A stretch of DNA of 64,000 bases from Bacteroidota bacterium. Its GTDB lineage: Bacteria; Bacteroidota; Bacteroidia; Chitinophagales; Saprospiraceae. The position numbers and the translations under genes were made by a program. Below the pieces are notes generated by a model. The model saw nothing but the letters and a program-made list of their open reading frames with translations, had not been told where the DNA came from and made no database searches. The DNA lies in the NCBI GenBank assembly GCA_029781865.1, contig JAKOVW010000053.1, forward strand, positions 186,001 through 250,000, read 5' to 3'. Positions 53,221-62,525 of the stretch are shown one piece after another (positions within the stretch are counted from its first letter, which is position 1; each line of letters begins with the position of its first letter).

Positions 53221-54068
53221 ATGAAACCAATTATTACAATTCATATCTTATGTACAATATTTCAGATGATTGGAAATGCTCAGGTGGATGCGTCATACCT
53301 ACAAACACACGCTGTTTGTTTTGAAAGACCTGAAGAATTGAATACCACTGTTTACACATTGCTTGATCCATATCAATATATTCTGTTTGGAGAAGTACAT
53401 GGCACCAACGAATCTGCTGCTTTTGTTTATGGCCTCGCCAATTTATTTACAAATAAAGGAGATAGTGTCTTGGCAGGCCTGGAGATACCCTCAAATCAAA
53501 TGAATCGTTTTATCAGAGAACACACTGACAGCAGTATTTATCACAGCGTTTTTTTACCAACCCCACATTTGTCTCTGGCAGAGAATCCTATGCCTGGGCG
53601 AAATTGATTTCAACATTAAACAATAACTTAAAAGTAAAACTTTTCTTTTTTGATATAGATGAAAACGAAAGTAAGCCTTATCTGCGGGATAGCCTGATGT
53701 ATGCTAAAATTAAAACACAAATCAGGCAACATCCTGGCTGGCGATTGCTGACATTGAGTGGTAATTTTCACAACAAAACTTCAGATCAATCCACTATGGC
53801 TTCATGGCTAAAACAGGATAAAGAATTAAATCTATCATCACGTCTCTGTCTGCTCAATATGGAATATTTGCAAGGAACATGCATGGCCAATTTCGGTCAT
53901 GGACTGGAAACAAAACAATTGGGACAAGCACCGCGAACAATTGACAAGGCTTTGGATTGCGATCATTATTTTGTCTTATGCCCACCAAATTCGTATTACG
54001 AATACACTGGATATTTTTATACAAGATATATCACTGCCGCAAAAATGACAAATATCTATACACATTAA
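53221..54068 (+). pseudogene. ChaN/Tiki-like heme-binding family gene split by a frameshift in a T7 run
   Basis: The first frame (53221-53607) encodes a signal-like start, YILFGEVHGTNES and LAGLEIPSNQMNRF. The second frame (readable from about 53549 to 54068) continues with TNPTFVSGRESYAWAKLI, LKVKLFFFDIDENE, LLTLSGNFHNKT and the C-terminal domain. Together they form a plausible 282-residue ChaN/TraB/Tiki-like protein (GEVHG near the start, GNFH later). Restoring the frame needs one T in the run at 53549-53555 (HSV-F-F-T-N instead of HSV-F-L-P). The cause is either a homopolymer sequencing error or a real or phase-variable frameshift. Family assignment is moderate. Confidence 0.65.
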
Positions 54069-54245
54069 CATTACTTAGAAAAGTTATTGACAACTTTTCC
54101 ATTGCAACTCATTTCCGGTATATTCTTTTAGTACATTTTAGGTAAATATAAAAACTTAAATTTCCGAATATTCCCTAATTGCATTAATTTTGATTCCTAT
54201 ATAAATTTCCACTCCTTATTTTACAAAGAGATATATACACAAGCT

Positions 54246-54728
54246 ATGATTATCAGACCCTATAAAGAAGATGATAAACAACGTTGCCTTGAGATTTTTG
54301 AAAGCAATTGCCCGGAATTTTTTGACCCCAATGAATTAGATCAATTTAAGTTTTGGTTAGATCACCAGGTTTCCAACATACCATGTTATGGCAATTCGGA
54401 AAAAGATTATTATTCTATTTTGGAAACAAAGCAAGACGGAATTATCGGATGCGGTGGTTTTTATTTTTTCAAAGACAAAAGCATTGCACAGTTAGCCTGG
54501 GGTATGATCAACCGTAATTTTCATCATCAGGGTTATGGAACTGCTCTTTATAATTACCGCAGAGAACAAATTTTAAAGTTAAAGCCAAATGCCCTGATAT
54601 CATTAGGCACCAGTCAACATACGTATGCTTTCTTTGAAAAAATGGGTTTTCAGATTACAAAAATCACTGAAAAAGGGTATGGTGAATTTATACACAAATA
54701 TGATATGCAGGTAATCAAACCAAATTAA
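54246..54728 (+). CDS. GNAT family N-acetyltransferase
   Basis: 160 residues. The N-terminal IIRPYKEDDKQRCLEIF is the usual GNAT start strand. The central GIIGCGGFYFF and the acetyl-CoA loop WGMINRNFHHQGYGTALY (Q/R-x-x-G-x-G/A form) near residues 95-112 define the fold. The C-terminal ISLGTSQHTYAFFEKMGF completes it. Substrate unknown. A TAATTTTG box at 54185-54192 lies about 54 bp before the start. Confidence 0.9.
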   Translation: MIIRPYKEDDKQRCLEIFESNCPEFFDPNELDQFKFWLDHQVSNIPCYGNSEKDYYSILETKQDGIIGCGGFYFFKDKSIAQLAWGMINRNFHHQGYGTALYNYRREQILKLKPNALISLGTSQHTYAFFEKMGFQITKITEKGYGEFIHKYDMQVIKPN

Positions 54729-54807
54729 ATACCTACTTCATTATTTGGTTAATTAATAAAATGTGCAGCTATAACGTTCTGAATCGCAAAGCTTGATAAA
54801 TCGCAAA

Positions 54808-56040
54808 ATGAAAATTGCAGTGATTGGTGGTGGAGCGGCAGGATTTTTTTCAGCCATAACCATTAAGGAACACTTTCCTGAAGCTGTGGTTACTATCTTT
54901 GAAAAATCACAAAAGCTTTTATCCAAAGTAAAAATTTCCGGAGGAGGAAGGTGTAACGTCACTAACGCATGCCAAAGTATTAGTGAATTAGGTAAGGCTT
55001 ATCCAAGAGGAGGTAAACAATTAAAAAAAGCTTTTCACCTGTTTAATACCACTCATACAATGGAATGGTTTACAAAAAGAGGTGTCCCCCTTATCGTTGA
55101 AGAAGACCAACGGGTATTTCCTGCTTCCAATAATTCACAAAGCATTATTGATTGTTTGCTCAATGAAACCAAAAGATTACAAATAAAAGTTGAAACAGGC
55201 GTTGCAATAAAAAACATTCAACCTGCGAATGGTCAATGGAATTTACATTTCGCTAATGAAAACACGGACCAGGAAATTTTTGACAAAGTCATCATTGCTA
55301 CGGGTGGAAGTCCAAAAAGACAGGGACTGGAATGGATAGAATCCCTGGGTCATAAAATCGAAGATCCGGTTCCGTCATTATTTACTTTTAACATGCCTGC
55401 TGAATCCATTACCAATCTTATGGGTGTGGTTGCCAAAAATACAATTACTACGATACAGGGTACTCCATTCAAATCTAATGGTCCGATACTGATTACACAT
55501 TGGGGAATGAGTGGCCCTGCCATATTAAAATTGTCTTCGTATGCAGCCAGACTTTTGCATAGTTTAAATTATTCTTTCAAGCTTCAGATAAACTGGGTGA
55601 ATGAACCCAACAACGATCGCGTCTTCCAATTTCTTGAAATGCTTGCTCATCAGAATCCCAAAAAAAAGCTGGGAAGTGTAAAGCCCTACTTCCTTACAGA
55701 ACGACTCTGGTTTTATCTGATTCAAAAGTGCAACATCTCTCTTGATAAAAAATGGGAAGAATTAGGAAAGAAAAACCTCCATAAATTAATGAATATACTC
55801 TGTAATGATGTCTATGAAGTCCAGGGTAAAACAACGTTTAAAGAAGAGTTTGTAACCTGTGGTGGAGTGAGCCTGGAAAGTATTGATCTGAATTCGATGC
55901 AAAGCAAAGTTTGCAAAAATCTTTATTTTGCAGGTGAAGTACTGGATATTGATGCAATAACCGGAGGATATAATTTTCAAGCCGCCTGGACCACCGGATA
56001 TCTTGCAGGCTGCCTTAAAGAAAATACACAAAACCTCTGA
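54808..56040 (+). CDS. HI0933/BaiN-like FAD-dependent oxidoreductase
   Basis: 410 residues from the ATG at 54808 (a TTG five codons upstream is less likely). The FAD-binding loop is KIAVIGGGAAGFFSAI, with LLSKVKISGGGRCNVTNA typical of HI0933-like proteins. The end motif YFAGEVLDIDAITGGYNFQAAWTTGYLAG matches this family closely. Members include BaiN-type reductases of unsaturated steroid acids, but most are uncharacterised. It starts 79 bp after the GNAT gene and may share its transcript. The family name is firm; the substrate is not. Confidence 0.92.
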   Translation: MKIAVIGGGAAGFFSAITIKEHFPEAVVTIFEKSQKLLSKVKISGGGRCNVTNACQSISELGKAYPRGGKQLKKAFHLFNTTHTMEWFTKRGVPLIVEEDQRVFPASNNSQSIIDCLLNETKRLQIKVETGVAIKNIQPANGQWNLHFANENTDQEIFDKVIIATGGSPKRQGLEWIESLGHKIEDPVPSLFTFNMPAESITNLMGVVAKNTITTIQGTPFKSNGPILITHWGMSGPAILKLSSYAARLLHSLNYSFKLQINWVNEPNNDRVFQFLEMLAHQNPKKKLGSVKPYFLTERLWFYLIQKCNISLDKKWEELGKKNLHKLMNILCNDVYEVQGKTTFKEEFVTCGGVSLESIDLNSMQSKVCKNLYFAGEVLDIDAITGGYNFQAAWTTGYLAGCLKENTQNL

Positions 56041-56091
56041 TGATTTATATTTTTTTTACCAAATCACCATATTCTATAATTAACTTTCATT

Positions 56092-59000
56092 ATGATAAAA
56101 TTTTTCCTCTATGCTCTTCTTGCATTTTTTATTTTTTACACATCGAATGCTCAATCATTCGACTCCAAATATTTTAATGCATTGCAATGGCGAATGATTG
56201 GTCCGCACCGCGGAGGACGAACAGTAGGCGCTGTAGGTGTGCCTCAGCAACCCAATACGTTTTATGTTGGTGTGAATAATGGCGGAGTTTGGAAGACTAC
56301 TGATTATGGGCGTACCTGGTTTCCCATTTTTGATGAACAAAATACAGGTTCAATAGGTGATGTAGCCGTTGCCCCATCCAATCCCAATGTGATTTATGTC
56401 GGAAGCGGGGAAGGATTGCAGCGTCCTGACCTTTCTGTTGGCAATGGAATGTACAAATCAATGGATGCCGGAAAAACCTGGATCCATCTTGGATTGGAAC
56501 ATGTGCAACAAATCGGTGGACTGGCGATAGATCCAAAAAATGAAAACAAGGTTTTTGTTGCCGCATTGGGTCATCCATATGGTGCTAATGCAGAAAGAGG
56601 TGTTTACAGAACTCAGGATGGCGGTAAAAACTGGGAAAGGGTTTTATACATTGATGAGAATACAGGTGCAATACAGGTAAGTATTGATCCAAATAATCCG
56701 CAAATCATTTTTGCAGATTTGTGGGCAGGACGATTAGCGCCCTGGGAAAACGGTAGTTGGAATGGAAAAGAAAGTGGACTATTTAAAAGCACAGATGGTG
56801 GAACCAGCTGGAAAAAAATAACCAAAGGACTACCAACCAGCGATCAGGGTCTGGGGCGAATTGGATTTTGCATTGCACCTTCTGATTCGAAAAGAATGTA
56901 TGCAACTGTTGATGCCAGAAATGAAGGCGGAATATACAGATCAGACGATGCAGGTGAAAGCTGGACGCGTATCCAGTCTGATGAACGATACTGGGGAAGA
57001 GGATCTGATTTTGCCGAAGTAAAAGTTGATCCTAAAAATCCGGATATTGTCTTTAGTGCAAATGTTGTAACCTGGAAATCTGTTGACGGTGGTAAATCAT
57101 GGACTGCATTCCGCGGCGCACCGGGAGGAGATGATTATCACAGGATCTGGATAAATCCCGATAACTCAGATATCATATTAATTGCGAGCGATCAGGGTGC
57201 TATCATTACTGTAAATGGCGGACAAACTTTTTCCAGTTGGTACAATCAACCCACTGCACAATTTTATCATGTTAGAGCCGATAATGCATTCCCGTATAAT
57301 GTATATAGCGGACAACAGGAAAGCGGAAGTATTGGCATTGCATCAAGGGGCAACGACGGAGGAATCACATTCAGGGAATGGCATTCCGTTGGTGCACAGG
57401 AATACGGATATGTCACCGCAGATCCTCTCGATCCGAATATTATTTATGGTGGAAAAATTTCGCGTTACGACAAACGAACAGGACAAACTCAGGACATTTC
57501 TCCTGAAGCTGTCAGTTCCGGAAAATACCGCTTCATTCGCACAGCTCCTGTTTTATTTAATCCGATTGATAATAAAACCTTATACTATGCAGGAAATGTC
57601 ATATTCAAAACCACCAATGGTGGATATAGCTGGCAAATCATCAGTCCCGATCTTACCCGCGAATCCTGGGATATACCGAAATGCGTGGGCATCTATATCC
57701 ATGATAATTTAAAAACAATGCCAAGGCGAGGTGTGATTTATACTGTAGCTCCATCTTATAAAGACATCAACACTATTTGGTGTGGAACAGATGATGGTCT
57801 TATACATGTAACCAGAAATGGCGGAAAAAACTGGACGAATGTTACTCCCAAAGAAATCACATCGTGGAGTAAAATTTCTTTGATGGATGCCAGTCATTTT
57901 GATGCAAACACGGCTTATGCTGCAGTGAATCGAATTCGCTGTGATGATATGCATCCGCATATTTATAAAACTATGGATGGCGGTAAGACCTGGAAGGAAA
58001 TCGTAAATGGATTACCGGATGATCCCATCAATGTAGTGCGGGAAGATTCAAAACGCAAAGGATTATTATTTGCCGGAAGCGAACGTGCAGTCTATGTTTC
58101 ATTTGATGATGGTGAACATTGGCAAAGTCTGCGATTGAATATGCCATGTACCTCTATAAGGGATCTGGTTATCAAAGATGACGATATTGTTGTAGGTACA
58201 CATGGACGCAGTTTCTGGATCCTTGATAATATCACACCTCTGCGCCAGTTGAATGCAGCTCTGTTAAATGCTTCTTCTATTTTATATAAACCGCAGACAG
58301 CATATCGCGTTCGCTGGAATATGAATACCGATACCCCCTTACCACAGGAAGAACCCGCCGGACAAAATCCTCCGGATGGAGCAATTATAGATTATTACCT
58401 CGCTGAAAATAAAAGTGAGGTATCACTGGAAATCTTAGACTCAAAAAACAATATGGTCAGAAAATACACCAGTTCAGATTTACCTGATTTGGTAACACCT
58501 GGAAATGTCCCACCCTATTGGATTCGTCCACAACAAATTCTTTCTGCCAAAGCAGGAGCCCACCGGTTTACCTGGGATATGCATTATACACCGATTGAAT
58601 CGAATAATGGATATCCGATTGCAGCTACTTTTATGAATACTGCTCCCAATCCATCATCACCCTGGGTAATGCCCGGATCGTATTTGGCAAAATTAACAGT
58701 AGATGGAACTGTTTTTACTCACCGATTTATGGTAAAAATGGATCCACGGGTAACAACTTCTGTGGCAGAGTTACAAAGACAACATGATTTATCCTTTCAA
58801 TGCTATATCGCAAAGAAACAATGCAAAAACATATTGAATGAGATCAAAGCATTTCGTTTGCGACTGGATGCCCAATTAAAAAAAGCATCCATGTCAGAAA
58901 AAGCGGAATGGATTAATCTTGAAAATTCACTAGAACAAATGGAAGTCTCTAAACCGGACAACAAAGAAATTAATTTACCAAAACTGATGAATGCATTTTC

Positions 59001-59139
59001 TGCCATACTTGATCGTCTGCAGGAAAGCGATCGCCCACCAACCAGACCTTCTATCGTTGCATTGGAAAATGCACAAAAGCAATTGCAACTTTTGAATACA
59101 AAATGGATTTCAATTCAAAATTCAATAAATAACCACTAA
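56092..59139 (+). CDS. Secreted VPS10/sortilin-like BNR-repeat protein
   Basis: 1015 residues with a signal peptide (MIKFFLYALLAFFIFYTSNAQ). Two or more beta-propeller regions are built from BNR/Asp-box repeats of the form S-x-D-x-G-x-T-W: KTTDYGRTW, KSMDAGKTW, RTQDGGKNW, KSTDGGTSW, RSDDAGESW, KSVDGGKSW, KTTNGGYSW, RNGGKNW and KTMDGGKTW. The N-terminal NALQWRMIGPHRGGRT and YVGVNNGGVWKT are typical of the glycosyl-hydrolase-like exo-alpha-sialidase/VPS10 group. After about residue 760 an Ig-like and helical tail follows. No T9SS sorting domain was seen. Enzyme activity is uncertain. Confidence 0.88.
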   Translation: MIKFFLYALLAFFIFYTSNAQSFDSKYFNALQWRMIGPHRGGRTVGAVGVPQQPNTFYVGVNNGGVWKTTDYGRTWFPIFDEQNTGSIGDVAVAPSNPNVIYVGSGEGLQRPDLSVGNGMYKSMDAGKTWIHLGLEHVQQIGGLAIDPKNENKVFVAALGHPYGANAERGVYRTQDGGKNWERVLYIDENTGAIQVSIDPNNPQIIFADLWAGRLAPWENGSWNGKESGLFKSTDGGTSWKKITKGLPTSDQGLGRIGFCIAPSDSKRMYATVDARNEGGIYRSDDAGESWTRIQSDERYWGRGSDFAEVKVDPKNPDIVFSANVVTWKSVDGGKSWTAFRGAPGGDDYHRIWINPDNSDIILIASDQGAIITVNGGQTFSSWYNQPTAQFYHVRADNAFPYNVYSGQQESGSIGIASRGNDGGITFREWHSVGAQEYGYVTADPLDPNIIYGGKISRYDKRTGQTQDISPEAVSSGKYRFIRTAPVLFNPIDNKTLYYAGNVIFKTTNGGYSWQIISPDLTRESWDIPKCVGIYIHDNLKTMPRRGVIYTVAPSYKDINTIWCGTDDGLIHVTRNGGKNWTNVTPKEITSWSKISLMDASHFDANTAYAAVNRIRCDDMHPHIYKTMDGGKTWKEIVNGLPDDPINVVREDSKRKGLLFAGSERAVYVSFDDGEHWQSLRLNMPCTSIRDLVIKDDDIVVGTHGRSFWILDNITPLRQLNAALLNASSILYKPQTAYRVRWNMNTDTPLPQEEPAGQNPPDGAIIDYYLAENKSEVSLEILDSKNNMVRKYTSSDLPDLVTPGNVPPYWIRPQQILSAKAGAHRFTWDMHYTPIESNNGYPIAATFMNTAPNPSSPWVMPGSYLAKLTVDGTVFTHRFMVKMDPRVTTSVAELQRQHDLSFQCYIAKKQCKNILNEIKAFRLRLDAQLKKASMSEKAEWINLENSLEQMEVSKPDNKEINLPKLMNAFSAILDRLQESDRPPTRPSIVALENAQKQLQLLNTKWISIQNSINNH

Positions 59140-59218
59140 GTTATGCTTTGCAAAGCTCAGATTTAACTAATGAAATTTATATAATAAAAATATTCTGTCT
59201 TTACCAGATCAAGATCCA

Positions 59219-59668
59219 ATGCTTAAAATCATACGAACGAATTCTGACCATCCGGACTTCATCAAATTGGTTAAAGAACTAGACGCGTATTTGGCCGTAA
59301 TGGATGGTGAAGAGCATTCTTTTTATGCCCGGTATAACACCCTTGACAAAATAAAGCACGTAGTCATCATTTACGATCAGGAAAAAGCCATTTCCTGTGG
59401 TGCCATAAAAGAATATGATCCGTTCACCATGGAGATTAAACGCATGTATACAGCTCCGGATGGCCGGGGCAAGGGGTTTGCGACAATGGTCTTGTCTGAA
59501 TTGGAGAATTGGGCTAAAGAGTTGAACTATAAAAAAACCACATTGGAAACAGGTAAAAGACAACCGGAAGCCATTGCTCTGTACAAAAAAAACGGTTATA
59601 CGCAGATTCCGAATTATGGACAATACGCTGGCATGGATAATAGCGTTTGCTTTATAAAAGAATTGTAA
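59219..59668 (+). CDS. GNAT family N-acetyltransferase
   Basis: 149 residues. KHVVIIYDQEKAISCGAIKEYDP and EIKRMYTAPDGRGKGFATMVLSELE contain the R/Q-G-x-G-x acetyl-CoA binding loop. TTLETGKRQPEAIALYKKNGYTQIPNYG is the common GNAT C-terminal motif. Substrate unknown; the last part resembles putative amino-acid or ribosomal-protein acetyltransferases. It follows the BNR protein by 79 bp, with no visible terminator. Confidence 0.9.
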   Translation: MLKIIRTNSDHPDFIKLVKELDAYLAVMDGEEHSFYARYNTLDKIKHVVIIYDQEKAISCGAIKEYDPFTMEIKRMYTAPDGRGKGFATMVLSELENWAKELNYKKTTLETGKRQPEAIALYKKNGYTQIPNYGQYAGMDNSVCFIKEL

Positions 59669-59890
59669 GCTTTCATTTATGGACTAAAATGAAAAATTAT
59701 TGTTGACCTTATAGAATGTTTATGCATTTAAACAGAATTTCAATTTTCCGATTGGCAAATAAGTCTACATTTGTTCTTTCATCCCGGAAAATCAGCTAAC
59801 TATTCCTTTAACTTTATATTCTGAATTCATTTTTTTAAACCATTGCTATCCGCTTTTTTTCAATCTAATCCGTTATCAGACCACTTATTT

Positions 59891-60379
59891 ATGTATCCGC
59901 AAATAAAACATTTGGATGAGCTGAAATTAATAGGCATGCATCTAAAGATGAATTTTACCAACAACCGAACCTATGAATTGTGGAGTCGTTTTATGCCACG
60001 ACGTAAAGAAATACACAATCATGTAGATTCTGAACTATTCTCTATTGAGGTTTATGCTCCAAATTATTTCAAATCATTTGATGCTGAAGTGCCATTCGAA
60101 AAATGGGCCGCTGTTGCGGTTACAGATTTTGAAACCATTCCGGAGGGAATGGATCCGATTGTCATTGAAGCAGGTCTTTATGCCGTATTCATTCATAAAG
60201 GACCGGCAAGCGATGGGCCAAAGACCTATCAATATATATTTGTGCAATGGTTGCCCAATTCAAAATATGAACTGGATGACAGACCTCATTTTGCAAGAAT
60301 GGGAGAAAAATACCGTAGAGATGATCCTGAATCAGAAGAAAAAATCTGGATACCTATAAAAGCAAAAGAAAATTTCTAA
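59891..60379 (+). CDS. GyrI-like small-molecule-binding domain protein
   Basis: 162 residues from the ATG at 59891 (an upstream TTG at 59843 would add unrelated residues). It matches the GyrI-like/AraC effector-binding fold: LDELKLIGMHLKMN start, LFSIEVYAPNYFKSF middle, WAAVAVTDFETIPEGMDPIVIEAGLYAVF and YIFVQWLPNSKYELDDRPHFARMGEKY. Stand-alone GyrI-like proteins bind hydrophobic small molecules or act as hydrolases of toxins; the role here is unknown. The MFS exporter starts 24 bp later, so joint transport or detoxification is possible. Confidence 0.85.
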   Translation: MYPQIKHLDELKLIGMHLKMNFTNNRTYELWSRFMPRRKEIHNHVDSELFSIEVYAPNYFKSFDAEVPFEKWAAVAVTDFETIPEGMDPIVIEAGLYAVFIHKGPASDGPKTYQYIFVQWLPNSKYELDDRPHFARMGEKYRRDDPESEEKIWIPIKAKENF

Positions 60380-60403
60380 AAAGAATTAGATCCGAGATAG
60401 AAA

Positions 60404-61651
60404 ATGCCCATGTCAAATACGAATTCTCCTTACGCAGCACTTCAATATAAGCAATTCGTCGCCTTTATATCCGGTAATTGTTTAATCACAATGGCCATCT
60501 TAATTCAGGAAGTGGTGTTGGGATACTCTATTTACAAAATGACACATGATCCCCTGGCTTTGGGTTTCATTGGTCTGGCAGAAGCATTACCTTACATTTC
60601 ATTGGTTTTATTCGGAGGACACCTGGCCGACCGGATGAACAAAACGGTATTGATGAAACTTAGCCTGTTTGTCATTATCATTGCCTCATTAATTTTAATA
60701 TGGGCCACGGCACGATCAACAGAACTCTCACAAAATTCTTTATTGATGGTCGTGTATGCTGTAATTATGCTGATTGGCTTTTCAAAGGGATTTTATAGTC
60801 CGGCTTCCAATTCGCTTACTCCTTTTCTGATTCCTAAAAATGTACTTACCAATGCAGCGACCTGGAAAAGCTCATCCTGGCAGACTGGCGCCATACTGGG
60901 CCCCGCACTGGCGGGCTTTCTATATGCGTATCTCGGATTAACCATCACATTATGGATCGTTGTAGCTCTTTTGGTGGTAGTTATGATTTTAATTGGTACT
61001 ATTAAATCACCTCAGATACCCATTGAAGAAAACCGGAAGTTGCCCATACTGAAATCGTTGCGGGAAGGAATTGCATTTGTATTCAAAACCAAAATCATAC
61101 TGTATTCAATTACCCTGGATTTGTTTTCAGTACTCTTCGGAGGAGTGATGGCTTTACTACCTGTTTATTCAGAAGACATATTACATGTTGGTGCACAAGG
61201 ATTGGGAATTCTAAGAGCATCTCCATCCATTGGTGCTGGCCTGACGATGCTGCTTTTAATTTACTATCCTCCCATAAAAAATGCCTGGCGCAATTTACTA
61301 CTAGCAATAGCCGGATTTGGGATCGCCACATTGATTTTTGCAATCTCTAAAAACATCTGGTTGTCTTCAATTACACTATTTTTAACCGGTGCATTTGACA
61401 GTGTGAGTGTGATCATCCGGTCTACCATTATTTACCACTTTACTCCGGATGAAATGCGTGGAAGAGTTTCATCCGTAAATGGCATATTCGTAAGTTCTTC
61501 CAATGAATTAGGGGCATTTGAATCAGGAGTTGCAGCAAAACTATTGGGAACTATACCCTCTGTATTATTCGGCGGAGCTATGACGATGTTGATTGTGACC
61601 ATAACCTGGCTGCGATCTAAAGAATTTTTTAACTTAAAAATTGATAAATGA
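60404..61651 (+). CDS. MFS transporter (EntS-like MFS_3 family)
   Basis: 415 residues with twelve hydrophobic segments. The N-terminal helix pair carries ALQYKQFVAFISGNCLITMA and the loop 2-3 motif GGHLADRMNKTVLM (G-x-L-a-D-r-x-x-k). FYSPASNSLTPFLIPK follows, and TIIYHFTPDEMRGRVSSVNG in the second half. These are marks of MFS_3/EntS-like exporters of siderophores, drugs or other small molecules. Substrate unknown. The start is 24 bp after the GyrI-like gene. Confidence 0.9.
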   Translation: MPMSNTNSPYAALQYKQFVAFISGNCLITMAILIQEVVLGYSIYKMTHDPLALGFIGLAEALPYISLVLFGGHLADRMNKTVLMKLSLFVIIIASLILIWATARSTELSQNSLLMVVYAVIMLIGFSKGFYSPASNSLTPFLIPKNVLTNAATWKSSSWQTGAILGPALAGFLYAYLGLTITLWIVVALLVVVMILIGTIKSPQIPIEENRKLPILKSLREGIAFVFKTKIILYSITLDLFSVLFGGVMALLPVYSEDILHVGAQGLGILRASPSIGAGLTMLLLIYYPPIKNAWRNLLLAIAGFGIATLIFAISKNIWLSSITLFLTGAFDSVSVIIRSTIIYHFTPDEMRGRVSSVNGIFVSSSNELGAFESGVAAKLLGTIPSVLFGGAMTMLIVTITWLRSKEFFNLKIDK

Positions 61652-61843
61652 TTTTTCTTCGCGTTTCATAGGTCCAATATCGTTTGAATAGAATCTACAA
61701 CAATTATAAGGAAAGAGAACAATCTGTTTTTTGGATGAATTATAGCATTGCATTTTGTTTTACTTTTACTCATCACAGGAATAATCTGAAAACAGATTCA
61801 ATATTTGGTCAGCTTGCTTTAAATTGCAATCAAATTTTTTTTT

Positions 61844-62107
61844 ATGGAAAAATCATATAAAAATTGCCAGAGTTGCGGAATGCCTATGAAAAAAGACCCT
61901 TTGGGTGGCGGTTCAAACGTCGATGGCACCAGAAGTGCCATGTATTGCAGTCATTGCTACGAAAATGGTAAATTCAAAAAAGAAGATATTACTGCTGAAC
62001 AAATGCAAACTTTTGTAAAAGAAAAATTGAAATCCATGGGCTTCCCCGGATTCCTGGCCGGCTGGTTTTCAAAAGGAATCCCGAAACTGGAGCGTTGGAA
62101 AAAATAA
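61844..62107 (+). CDS. Small zinc-ribbon protein
   Basis: 87 residues. Two Cys pairs (Cys8, Cys11 in NCQSCGMPMKKDP and Cys35, Cys38 in MYCSHCYENGKF) form a zinc ribbon of the PF12674 type, followed by an amphipathic helical tail (EQMQTFVKEKLKSMG). Function unknown; it is often seen near transcription or stress genes in Bacteroidota. A strong terminator follows. Confidence 0.85.
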   Translation: MEKSYKNCQSCGMPMKKDPLGGGSNVDGTRSAMYCSHCYENGKFKKEDITAEQMQTFVKEKLKSMGFPGFLAGWFSKGIPKLERWKK

Positions 62108-62148
62108 AGAAACCAATCCTTATTGAATTTCATTTTACCGTATAAAAC

Positions 62149-62181
62149 AAAAGAGGATCTAACGGTTTAGATCCTCTTTTT
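62149..62181 (+). terminator. Terminator after the zinc-ribbon gene
   Basis: AAAAGAGGATCTAA (62149-62162) pairs with TTAGATCCTCTTTT (62167-62180), a 14-bp stem with a 4-base loop. Confidence 0.95.
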
Positions 62182-62433
62182 GGGTTTTACAGGTGGATAT
62201 ACTTATAAACAAGAACCAAATGGTAAGAATAACTTCGATTGTTTGATTCTATTTGTTGTTTTAAATTTAACTACATGATAGAATCAACTATGATGCATTC
62301 CTTAGAATACGTAAATGTAAATCCCATTTAGATTTACATGGAAGAAAATCATATTATCAAATCATTATTGAATTGTACTACTTGCTGAAATTAAAAGATG
62401 TGCCTGGTACGTATGAAATAATTACCACAAACT

Positions 62434-62462
62434 AAAAAGCCACTCCGGGAATGAAGTGGCTT
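62434..62462 (-). terminator. Terminator of the right-edge T9SS protein
   Basis: AAGCCACT (62437-62444) pairs with AGTGGCTT (62455-62462). On the minus strand the stem is followed by TTTTTAG. Confidence 0.88.
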
Positions 62463-62525
62463 CTGTAAATATAAACAATAATGTCTACGCAAATCTATTT
62501 TGACTGCTCTTTTAAGGAGGATAAA

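Larger units (their letters stand above)
62108..62525. other. 418-bp convergent spacer with two terminators
   Basis: Contains a plus-strand terminator near 62165 and a minus-strand terminator near 62448, each serving one converging gene. Nothing else was seen. Confidence 0.55.

Noticed and set aside
53604-54068. A separate gene after the ChaN-like fragment
   Set aside because: Its only start is a TTG overlapping the previous stop, and the frame reads naturally upstream into the first fragment, so it is the 3' half of one broken gene.
53949-54100. A small gene in another frame near the end of the ChaN-like fragment
   Set aside because: Short, no RBS or domain, and overlaps the conserved C-terminal reading frame.
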